Source: an uncultured Clostridia bacterium (GTDB lineage Bacteria > Bacillota > Clostridia > TANB77 > CAG-508). From it: a stretch of 18,473 nt of DNA. The notes under the pieces are model-generated. The model was not told where the DNA came from. It did not search any database and saw only the letters and a program-made list of their open reading frames with translations. Both the position numbers and the translations under genes were made by a program. The stretch spans positions 1 to 18,473 of the forward strand of contig CAKPDW010000025.1 in NCBI GenBank assembly GCA_934149115.1, in the 5' to 3' direction. Below are positions 1-5,679 of the stretch, piece by piece. The first letter of the stretch is position 1, and every line of letters starts with the position of its first letter.

Positions 1-219
1 AGAGAAAATACTTTTACTATGGAAGATTTTGCAAAAAGTATAAATGAGTTTTTGGAGTTTAGAAAATATGATATTTTAAAAGATAATGGTAAAATATCAA
101 GAAAACAAGCAGAAGAAAAAGCGGAAAACGAGTATAATGAATTTAACAAAAATCAAAAGATAGTTTCAGATTTTGATAAACTGATTATTGAAGCAAATAG
201 ATTAAATAATAAAAAGTAA
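1..219 (+). CDS. RhuM family protein, C-terminal fragment (5' end outside window)
   Basis: The reading frame is open from the first base and ends at a TAA at 217-219, so this is the last 72 residues of a gene that starts upstream. The pattern T-M-E-D-F-A-K, then F-L-E-F, Y-D-I-L-K-D-N-G-K-I-S, A-E-x-x-A-E-x-E-Y-x-x-F and a final S-D-F-D-K-L matches the C-terminal helical part of the RhuM family (Pfam Virulence_RhuM). These are proteins of uncertain biochemical role, common in accessory regions and near restriction or toxin genes. The ATG at 19 is probably internal, because the conserved residues start before it. The family call is from memory of the motif; the function is unknown. Its partners would lie to the left of the window. 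Confidence 0.7.
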   Translation, partial: RENTFTMEDFAKSINEFLEFRKYDILKDNGKISRKQAEEKAENEYNEFNKNQKIVSDFDKLIIEANRLNNKK

Positions 220-233
220 CAAAAAGTATAGGA

Positions 234-250
234 GGTTATATATTATAACC
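234..250. repeat. Perfect 7-bp hairpin following an orphan Shine-Dalgarno
   Basis: GGTTATA, the 3-base loop TAT and TATAACC form a perfect hairpin 15 bases after the RhuM stop. It overlaps a clear AGGAGG at 230-235 that has no start codon at a usable distance. No T-run follows, so it is not a standard terminator. It may be the relic of a lost gene start or a small RNA structure. Confidence 0.5.
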
Positions 251-344
251 GCAAAAACCTGAAAGCATTATGTATAAACAATTACATATGATTACGAGAA
301 TACTGAAAAGTAGGGAAAATAAGAAGTATAAACCGCAAAAACCT
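247..344 (+). repeat. 14-bp direct repeat pair (247-260 and 331-344)
   Basis: AACCGCAAAAACCT occurs twice, exactly 84 bases apart, and both copies are preceded by TATA or TATAA. The sequence between the copies is not itself duplicated. The second copy runs straight into a promoter-like sequence at 344-372 that resembles the rpmF promoter of this window. No protein-coding gene is supported in 220-360. Confidence 0.55.
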
Positions 345-363
345 TGATATTATAACTGTTTTG

Positions 364-960
364 ATGAAGAATGACAGAGTACGCGAATTTGAATGGTTAG
401 ATGCGAGGAGCCCAGAAGAGCAGTCACAATTAGCTATAAAAAATGATATGCCTAAATTGCCAGACAACTTTGAATTTTTACCAGTCGAGCGTACTGTAAT
501 TATAAGAAAAGAAAGAGAAAATAAAGAACAATATATGAATTTATTATTAGAGGCAGATCCAAGTGAAAAGATTGTAAATAACTATTTGCAAGATGGTGAT
601 TTATTTGTGCTAACATACAAAAAAGATGTAGCAGGTGTTGCAGTTGTAACTAAAGTAGATACTGATACATGCGAATTAAAAAATATTGCTATCAAAGAAC
701 AATATAGAGGTATAGGATACGGGAAAAAAATGATAAAATATTTAGCTGATAACTATAAACAAAGATATAAAAAAATGATAGTGGGAACAACAGAAAATAA
801 TATTCCTTTCTATGTAAAACAAGGATTTGATAAATATGAAAAAACAATAAAAAATTCCTTTATTGATAATTATGAAGAAGAATTATGGGATGGAGATTTG
901 CAATGTATAGATATGTACTATTATTCAATGGATTTAAAGAGAAATAATAGTAAGAAATAG
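364..960 (+). CDS. GNAT family N-acetyltransferase with unusual N-terminal extension
   Basis: The protein is about 198 residues. From about residue 44 on it is a typical GNAT domain: R-x-x-x-x-N-K-E-Q-Y near the start, the core strand C-E-L-K-N-I-A-I, the acetyl-CoA loop Q-Y-R-G-I-G-Y-G-K-K (Q/R-x-x-G-x-G), and late in the fold N-N-I-P-F-Y-V-K-Q-G-F. It should transfer an acetyl group from acetyl-CoA to an amine; the substrate cannot be read from sequence. The first 43 residues (around W-L-D-A-R-S-P-E-E-Q) are not part of the usual fold and are richer in G and C than the surroundings. The start is uncertain: ATG 364 (or TTG 361) and ATG 448 all lack a Shine-Dalgarno, and the frame stays open back to 307. 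A promoter-like sequence overlaps the proposed start, which favours a later start or a 5' rearrangement. Confidence 0.75.
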   Translation: MKNDRVREFEWLDARSPEEQSQLAIKNDMPKLPDNFEFLPVERTVIIRKERENKEQYMNLLLEADPSEKIVNNYLQDGDLFVLTYKKDVAGVAVVTKVDTDTCELKNIAIKEQYRGIGYGKKMIKYLADNYKQRYKKMIVGTTENNIPFYVKQGFDKYEKTIKNSFIDNYEEELWDGDLQCIDMYYYSMDLKRNNSKK

Positions 961-984
961 TAATTTATTTGGGTGGAGAATTTA

Positions 985-1389
985 ATGAAGCTTGAAAAAT
1001 ACGATAATGAATGTTTGATTAATTTTTATATAGAAAATGGACTTGAATTTGATGAAGATAAAAAATATTTTGGAATCAATATAAGGTCATTTGCTTTGCT
1101 GAAAAATGGAAAAGTTATTGGAGCTGTATCAATTTCAATATACAAAGGTAAAAGTTTTATTGAAGCATTAGCTGTAGATAAAAATTATAGAAATAAAAAA
1201 CTTGGAGAATTATTAATAAAAAAAGCTATAGAAGAACTAGAAAAACCAATATATACAATTTCTAAAGCAAATGAATTTTATTTAAAAAATGGATTCGTTT
1301 ATAGTAATGAAGATTTGATAGATAAAGAATGTAAAAAATGTAACAAGTATAATGTTATTTGTTTTCCAAAAGCAGTAGTATATGAGTAA
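985..1389 (+). CDS. Small GNAT family N-acetyltransferase
   Basis: The protein has 134 residues. ATG 985 is chosen because GGTGGAGA at 973-979 is a good Shine-Dalgarno just ahead of it; the GTG at 973 lies inside that site. The GNAT core is visible: strands around F-A-L-L-K-N-G-K-V-I-G-A-V-S, then F-I-E-A-L-A-V-D-K-N-Y-R-N-K-K-L-G-E-L-L-I-K-K-A, where the Q/R-x-x-G-x-G loop is degenerate (K in place of the first G), and the closing A-N-E-F-Y-L-K-N-G-F. The tail has a C-x-x-C pair (E-C-K-K-C-N-K) and a further Cys. It starts 24 bases after the preceding acetyltransferase and is probably cotranscribed with it, but the two are too different to be a recent duplication. The substrate is unknown. 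Confidence 0.78.
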   Translation: MKLEKYDNECLINFYIENGLEFDEDKKYFGINIRSFALLKNGKVIGAVSISIYKGKSFIEALAVDKNYRNKKLGELLIKKAIEELEKPIYTISKANEFYLKNGFVYSNEDLIDKECKKCNKYNVICFPKAVVYE

Positions 1390-1464
1390 CAGAAGATTAG
1401 TAGAAATTATTATGTGAAAAATGGTTGAAATTTTAATTAGGCACGAAAGGATATATGATAAATT

Positions 1465-2379
1465 ATGGAATTATTAAAAAGTATAAGTGAGAATTATGGA
1501 ATAGTTGTAGATGATGATAAAATTACTAAATTAGGAGTAACTACAATTAATGATATATTTGTTATAAATAATGATGTAAAAAAATATATTGTGAAGATGT
1601 ACAATGTTGATAAGGAGGAACAGATTAGAAATTCTTTGAGTACACAAAAGATTGTATTTCAATCCTTAAAAACAGCACCAGATGTATTGTTGAATAAAAA
1701 TAATGAATTATATACAAGGTATAATGATAAATTTTATGCAATTCAAGAGTTTATTGAAGAACAGGATAATGTCAATATAGATATAATAGAGGAAACGGCA
1801 AAGAATTTATATTTTTTGCATCAAGAATTAAAAAAATTGGATGAAAGTGTGTATGAAAATAAAAAACTTCATAGCGATAGAATTTTTATAAATGATAATA
1901 TTGAAATATCAAAGAAAGAGTTAGAAAAAGCTGAGATTTCAAAAGAGGCAAGAAGCATTTATAATGAACTTTTAGTGAAAAGAAAGGATTTATTGGAAAA
2001 GTATAATTGTGAATATTGTCCAAAAGAGTTTCAGGTAATACATAGAGATATTAGAGCTAATAATATTATTGTTAATAATGATGGTGTTCATTTTATAGAT
2101 TTTGATTTTGTGGCATATGGAGATTTGCTTTTTGAAATTGGTTCATCAGCTATGCTTATATCTGGTTTTGAAATAGAAAAAGCTAAAAAGTTTGTAAATA
2201 TATATAATAGTTATTCAGAAAGAAAATATAAAAATGAAGAAATATTTAAAAATTTATTGGCATATTATGTGCAAAGTGATTTCCCAATAAAGCTTATTAA
2301 TAAAGTTGATAATGAGGTTTTAATCAGATTTATAGATGATAGAATTAGATGTTTGGATTTTTGTGAAAAAATCATATAA
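1465..2379 (+). CDS. Aminoglycoside-phosphotransferase-fold kinase (APH / homoserine kinase-like)
   Basis: The protein has 304 residues, a normal length for the APH family (protein-kinase-like fold). The catalytic loop is H193-R-D195-I-R-A-N-N200, matching the family H-x-D-x-x-x-x-N pattern. The metal-binding D-F-D is at 212-214, followed by Y-G-D and the G-S-S-A helix. The N-lobe has V-K-K-Y-I-V-K-M-Y near residue 45, where the lysine would anchor ATP, and Y-A-I-Q-E-F-I-E for the hinge. It should transfer the ATP gamma-phosphate to a small-molecule hydroxyl. Members include drug-resistance enzymes, choline, homoserine and methylthioribose kinases and CotS-like spore proteins; the sequence does not say which. 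The start has GAAAGGA 13 bases upstream, a little far. Its last bases belong to a repeat shared with 4644-4693. Confidence 0.8.
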   Translation: MELLKSISENYGIVVDDDKITKLGVTTINDIFVINNDVKKYIVKMYNVDKEEQIRNSLSTQKIVFQSLKTAPDVLLNKNNELYTRYNDKFYAIQEFIEEQDNVNIDIIEETAKNLYFLHQELKKLDESVYENKKLHSDRIFINDNIEISKKELEKAEISKEARSIYNELLVKRKDLLEKYNCEYCPKEFQVIHRDIRANNIIVNNDGVHFIDFDFVAYGDLLFEIGSSAMLISGFEIEKAKKFVNIYNSYSERKYKNEEIFKNLLAYYVQSDFPIKLINKVDNEVLIRFIDDRIRCLDFCEKII

Positions 2380-2416
2380 TTAGTGTAAATGTTTTAAATG
2401 TCTTTTTTGTTGTTAG
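2366..2416 (+). repeat. Copy 1 of a diverged ~50-bp repeat (copy 2 at 4644-4693)
   Basis: Starting in the last codons of the kinase gene, the string around TATAATTAGTGTAAATGTT and the following AATGT and TTTTTTGTT align base by base, with one gap, to 4644-4693. Both copies lie upstream of a gene start region. The identity is well above what AT-richness alone would give, but I judged it by eye. Confidence 0.4.
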
Positions 2417-2443
2417 ATGAAGCTAGAAAAAATATATAAACGT

Positions 2444-2479
2444 AAAGTAACAGAATTAACAAATTTTGTTACTTTTTTT
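2444..2479 (+). terminator. Rho-independent terminator closing the acetyltransferase-kinase region
   Basis: AAAGTAACA (2444-2452) pairs with TGTTACTTT (2467-2475), with a 14-base loop, and is followed by a T-run to 2479. It isolates the kinase gene from the sigma-factor gene downstream. Confidence 0.8.
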
Positions 2480-2490
2480 GTACAAAATTA

Positions 2491-2499
2491 TGATAAAAT
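2491..2499 (+). promoter_or_regulatory. Possible extended -10 promoter ahead of the sigma gene
   Basis: TGATAAAAT fits an extended -10 (TG-N-TAAAAT), but no good -35 lies 17 bases upstream. The same 14 bases ATTATGATAAAATG also follow the terminator at 11564-11596. It could give basal transcription of the sigma gene alongside the ECF promoter at 2519. Confidence 0.35.
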
Positions 2500-2518
2500 G
2501 AAAAAAATTATAATGTTT

Positions 2519-2546
2519 TGAAACTTTTTTATTTTTTATTCGTTTG
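2519..2546 (+). promoter_or_regulatory. ECF-type promoter (TGAAAC-N16-CGT), likely autoregulatory
   Basis: TGAAAC at 2519-2524 is followed by a T-rich spacer of exactly 16 bases and CGTTTG at 2541-2546. This is the arrangement of Bacillus ECF (SigW/SigM/SigV-type) promoters, including the T-tract just after the -35. Transcription would start near 2552, leaving an 18-base leader with the ribosome binding site AAGGCAGGT ahead of the ATG at 2570. It is the only such site I noticed in the window, and it fronts the ECF sigma gene itself. Confidence 0.7.
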
Positions 2547-2569
2547 TATATATGAAGGCAGGTAAAGAT

Positions 2570-4393
2570 ATGGAAAAAGATTTAGATATAAAATTATATA
2601 ATGAGTATTTAAACGGAGAAAAAAGTGCTTTTGAATTGCTCTATAACAAGTATAAAGATAAAATTACATATTTTATTTATAATATTGTTAAAGATTATCA
2701 AAAGGCAGAAGATATTACCCAAGAAGTGTTTATTTATGTTTTACAAAAAAGAATAAGTGAAGGTTATACTTTTAAATATTATATATATATGGTGGCTAAA
2801 AGTAGAGCATATGATTTTCTGAAGATGGAAAAAAGAAGAACTGAAATAAATGAAAAATATTTTTTGGGGAATGAAGAACAAATTGAAAAAGATGTTGCTG
2901 ATATTGTAACGAAAAATGAGAAAAAAAGAGAAATATTAGATTCTATAAATATGTTAGATGATAGATATAAAAATGCAATATATTTAGTGGAATTTGAGGA
3001 ACTTTCTTATAAAGAAACTGCACAAATACTTGGAGAATCAATTCAAAATATAAAAAATCTTGTCCATAGAGGTAAAAAAGAATTACGTAAAATTTTAATT
3101 AAGAAAGGATTTGAAAAAATGAATAAAGTTTCAAAAATATTTGTGATAATTATTGGTGTAACACTTATATTATCTGGATTAGTGTATGCGACAACATTGG
3201 TTTATAAGAATTATAAAAAGAATAATACTAATCATAGAGTAACAATGAATCCGTCATATCAGAGTACATTGGATGAGAATACAATAAATAATTTATGGGT
3301 AGGCACTTTGGATTTAGCTTGGAAAGATTTAAAAGAAAAAATAGGATTGGACAAAATAGAATTAGAAGGTGAAACACCAAAAATTGTAAATGATTTAAAC
3401 AACAGTAATTTCTCAAAAGAAATGCTAGATTCAAATGATTACAATATAAATGTAGAGAGAACTTTGACAGATGGATATAAAATAGAGGCAACTCTTAATA
3501 AACAATTAAATTTCTTGGAAGCATTTGATAATTTTAGTAATGATTATACTAGATGGACATTTGGAAAAAGTGAAGATTGTATAAAATATTTTGGTATAAA
3601 TAATGCTAGTCCAGAAGAAATGAATAAAAATGTTGAAATTTTATTTTATAATAAAATAGGTAATGGCAATTTAGGGAGTAATGATTTTGCTGTAAAGTTA
3701 AAAACAAAAGAAGGGGATGAAATAATACTTTATAGAACTGATGATAATAAATCTTTTGATGAATATTATGAGAATATAAAAAATAAGTCGAAAAAATATA
3801 ATGGAAATACTTTGTTTTCAGAAGAAGATGAGTTGAGAATTCCTTATATTAGAGTAAATGGAATGATTAGTTATAATGAGCTATATGGCAAGAAAATAAA
3901 GGATTCAGATGGATTATACATTTATGATGTTATTCAAAATGTTAATTTTTCTTTAAATGAAAAAGGTTGCAATTTGGCTAGTAAAGCAACAATGATTACA
4001 GAATATGCTGGAATTGACAAGGATACAAAATTTTGCTATTTTCAAGATACTTTTATAATTTTTATGAAAGAAGCAAATTCTGATAATCCGTATTTTGCAT
4101 TAAAAGTTGATAATAGTGATATTTTAGAAAAAATTGAAGAAACTGATGAACCTAAAATAACTGATGCAACAATGATGATTGATAGGGATAGATATAAAGT
4201 GGAAGGTGGAGAATATAAGTTTTTTGAAGATGAAAATTATGAGTATTATTATCCAACTAAAAAAACAAAATATGTTCAAGTATGGTTTAAGAATGGAGAT
4301 ATAATGACAGCAGAGGATGCTTTAAAGCAAGGAAAAGTTACGATGGATTTGTTGGATAAATATGGTGTGGAATATTTTAAGAAGAATAAATAG
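2570..4393 (+). CDS. ECF sigma factor fused to a transmembrane segment and extracytoplasmic sensor-like domain
   Basis: The protein has 607 residues from ATG 2570, which has AAGGCAGGT just upstream; the in-frame ATG at 2552 has no site and would sit at the transcription start. Residues 20-60 are sigma region 2 (A-E-D-I-T-Q-E-V-F at 46-54). Residues 123-178 are region 4 with its helix-turn-helix (L-S-Y-K-E-T-A-Q-I-L-G). A single hydrophobic helix follows at about 188-212. The remaining roughly 395 residues should be outside the cell; they contain W-V-G-T, then F-F-Y-N-like and E-K-G segments that resemble the C-terminal part of serpins (E464-K-G466, then F491-Q-D-T-F-I-I-F and N506-P-Y-F-A). 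ECF factors are normally soluble with a separate membrane anti-sigma. Here the sensor and sigma are one chain, which implies release by proteolysis or direct membrane-tethered action. An internal RBS and ATG at 3119 could also yield the membrane part alone. Confidence 0.82.
   Translation: MEKDLDIKLYNEYLNGEKSAFELLYNKYKDKITYFIYNIVKDYQKAEDITQEVFIYVLQKRISEGYTFKYYIYMVAKSRAYDFLKMEKRRTEINEKYFLGNEEQIEKDVADIVTKNEKKREILDSINMLDDRYKNAIYLVEFEELSYKETAQILGESIQNIKNLVHRGKKELRKILIKKGFEKMNKVSKIFVIIIGVTLILSGLVYATTLVYKNYKKNNTNHRVTMNPSYQSTLDENTINNLWVGTLDLAWKDLKEKIGLDKIELEGETPKIVNDLNNSNFSKEMLDSNDYNINVERTLTDGYKIEATLNKQLNFLEAFDNFSNDYTRWTFGKSEDCIKYFGINNASPEEMNKNVEILFYNKIGNGNLGSNDFAVKLKTKEGDEIILYRTDDNKSFDEYYENIKNKSKKYNGNTLFSEEDELRIPYIRVNGMISYNELYGKKIKDSDGLYIYDVIQNVNFSLNEKGCNLASKATMITEYAGIDKDTKFCYFQDTFIIFMKEANSDNPYFALKVDNSDILEKIEETDEPKITDATMMIDRDRYKVEGGEYKFFEDENYEYYYPTKKTKYVQVWFKNGDIMTAEDALKQGKVTMDLLDKYGVEYFKKNK
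3102..3121 (+). promoter_or_regulatory. Internal ribosome binding site and ATG at the sigma/membrane junction
   Basis: AGAAAGGA at about 3102-3109 lies 9 bases before an in-frame ATG at 3119, which encodes M184-N-K-V-S-K followed directly by the hydrophobic helix. That is exactly how a stand-alone membrane anti-sigma protein would begin, just after sigma region 4 ends. It may be a live second start or the scar of a gene fusion. Confidence 0.45.
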
Positions 4394-4423
4394 AAATATT
4401 TTATTTGAAAGTGAAATTTAAAG

Positions 4424-4455
4424 AGGCAAGGTATCAAGGATATATTGCCTTTTTA
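4424..4455 (+). terminator. Rho-independent terminator after the sigma-fusion gene
   Basis: AGGCAA (4424-4429) pairs with TTGCCT (4445-4450). A possible inner GTAT/ATAT pairing extends the stem, and a T-run to 4455 follows. It starts 30 bases after the stop codon and makes the sigma gene a single-gene unit. Confidence 0.75.
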
Positions 4456-4599
4456 TAAATTTAGAATTAAAATATAAATACAAGTTTGAAAGTTAATATG
4501 TTTGATATTTTTTTACAATTTAAAATAGGATTGATGTATAGATTTTATTATACGAGGAAAGTTTTGCAAACATCCTATTATATAAAATAATAATGCACA

Positions 4600-4620
4600 G
4601 AAATTTGCTTTGCAAATTTC
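4600..4620. repeat. Perfect 9-bp inverted repeat with TTT loop
   Basis: GAAATTTGC, TTT and GCAAATTTC form a perfect stem, flanked by GCACA on the left and GCACA on the right. There is no T-run on either side, so it is not an ordinary terminator. It could be a dispersed palindromic repeat, an RNA element in the leader of the downstream operon, or an operator. Confidence 0.6.
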
Positions 4621-4643
4621 GCACATGAACAAAGACACGGACT

Positions 4644-4693
4644 TAAAAATGTTATAACTAGTGCAAATGTTATTAATGTACGTTTTTGTTTTA
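4644..4693 (+). repeat. Copy 2 of a diverged ~50-bp repeat, containing a possible extended -10
   Basis: This aligns with 2366-2416 (TATAACTAGTGCAAATGTT here against TATAATTAGTGTAAATGTT there). Within it, TGTTATAAC at 4650-4658 fits an extended -10 (TG-N-TATAAC). That would place transcription near 4665, with a short leader into the AGGAGG at 4699-4704. No -35 is clear. Confidence 0.4.
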
Positions 4694-4708
4694 AGAAGGA
4701 GGAGTAAA

Positions 4709-5662
4709 ATGAATAAAACTGAATTTAAAATGAAGTCTGTTGATGGAGTTACTGATTTGCATGTAATTGCATGGATACCTAATGAGGAAAATGTGATTGG
4801 TGTAGTTCAAATTGCTCATGGAATTACGGAGCATATGGGACGTTATGAAAAATTTGCTAAGTATTTTACAGATAAGGGATATGTTGTTGTTGGAAATGAT
4901 ATTCTTGGACATGGATTGTCTGTAAGTGATAAGAAAAATAAAATGTATTTTGGAAAAGAGGGAAGTTGGTTTGATGTTGTGAAGGATTTTTTCAATGTAT
5001 ATAAAACATTTCATGAAAAATATAGTGATGTTCCTTATGTGTTACTAGGCTTTTCTTTGGGGTCTTTTGTTGTAAGATCTTTTTTGAGTTTATATCCTGA
5101 TGCTGAGATTAGTGATGCGGTTTTGATTGGTACTGGTTATGGTTCTAATTTAAGTTTAAAGATTGGTAAGATGGTTGCTAATTCAGAAGCTAAAAAGGTT
5201 GGTGAAGATAATTCAACAGAAAAAATTAATAAGTTAGCTTTGGAAAATTACAATAAATATTTTGAACCTGCAAAGACTAAGTGTGATTGGCTTTGTGCAA
5301 ATGAGGAGTCTTTAAATGAATATTTGAAAGATCCATTGGTTGGAAAGAATGTATCTTGTGGTTTGTTTAGAGAGCTTTTAAATGGAATGATGTATTGTAA
5401 TACTTTAAAAAATATAGAGAAAATAAAGAAAACATTGCCTATATTATTAATTTCAGGTAGAGCTGATCCAGTTGGAGGGTTCACAAAGGGAGTTGTAAAA
5501 TTAGAACAAGTCTATAGAGTTCATGGAATACAGAAAACTCATGTTAAGTTTTTTGAGGATATGAGACATGATGTTTTACATGAGAAGAAAAATGAGGAAA
5601 TTTTTAATTATATTTATAGATGGATAAAAAATAATCATAAATATGATGAAGAAAATAAATAA
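4709..5662 (+). CDS. Alpha/beta hydrolase, monoacylglycerol lipase-like (serine aminopeptidase S33 / Hydrolase_4 type)
   Basis: The protein has 317 residues. ATG 4709 is chosen because AAGGAGGAG ends just before it; an in-frame ATG at 4661 has no site. The order of motifs is that of lysophospholipase and monoacylglycerol lipase-like enzymes: H-G-I-T-E-H-M-G-R-Y (oxyanion-side loop, then the residues that define this subfamily), N-D-I-L-G-H-G, the nucleophile elbow G114-F-S116-L-G118, the acid in G-R-A-D253-P-V-G, and the base in M-R-H287-D-V. All three catalytic residues are present. There is no signal peptide, so it is cytosolic, likely cleaving an ester or lipid. It is first in a five-gene run, 17 bases before manA. 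Confidence 0.87.
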   Translation: MNKTEFKMKSVDGVTDLHVIAWIPNEENVIGVVQIAHGITEHMGRYEKFAKYFTDKGYVVVGNDILGHGLSVSDKKNKMYFGKEGSWFDVVKDFFNVYKTFHEKYSDVPYVLLGFSLGSFVVRSFLSLYPDAEISDAVLIGTGYGSNLSLKIGKMVANSEAKKVGEDNSTEKINKLALENYNKYFEPAKTKCDWLCANEESLNEYLKDPLVGKNVSCGLFRELLNGMMYCNTLKNIEKIKKTLPILLISGRADPVGGFTKGVVKLEQVYRVHGIQKTHVKFFEDMRHDVLHEKKNEEIFNYIYRWIKNNHKYDEENK

Positions 5663-5679
5663 AGTATAGGAGGTTTAAA

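Larger units (their letters stand above)
4456..4708. other. Gene-free structured intergenic region
   Basis: I see no credible gene here. It holds an inverted repeat AATAGGAT (4524-4531) with ATCCTATT (4572-4579), enclosing a smaller one, GTATA (4536-4540) with TATAC (4549-4553). A TTTACA at 4512-4517 precedes them. A separate perfect hairpin lies at 4600-4620 and a repeat at 4644-4693. The 10-codon frame at 4626 has no ribosome binding site. Known riboswitch cores were not recognised. Confidence 0.5.

Noticed and set aside
270..347. 25-codon open frame in the gap after the RhuM gene
   Set aside because: It has no ribosome binding site, no recognisable sequence, and its end lies inside the direct repeat and promoter-like sequence.
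2552..2569. ATG at 2552 as the start of the sigma-fusion gene
   Set aside because: It has no ribosome binding site and lies on the predicted transcription start of the ECF promoter; the ATG at 2570 has AAGGCAGGT at proper spacing.
3228..3491. Minus-strand open frame inside the sigma-fusion gene
   Set aside because: It is antisense to a well supported coding region, has no ribosome binding site and shows no recognisable protein pattern. The same holds for the minus-strand frames opposite the hydrolase, manA, tyrS and cmk genes.
4600..4620. Perfect hairpin read as a terminator
   Set aside because: There is no T-run on either strand next to the stem.
4626..4658. 10-codon frame starting ATGAACAAAG
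   Set aside because: Too short, no ribosome binding site, and it ends inside the repeat copy.
4661..4708. In-frame ATG at 4661 as the hydrolase start
   Set aside because: It lacks a ribosome binding site, and the extra 16 residues do not fit the family; AAGGAGGAG stands right before ATG 4709.
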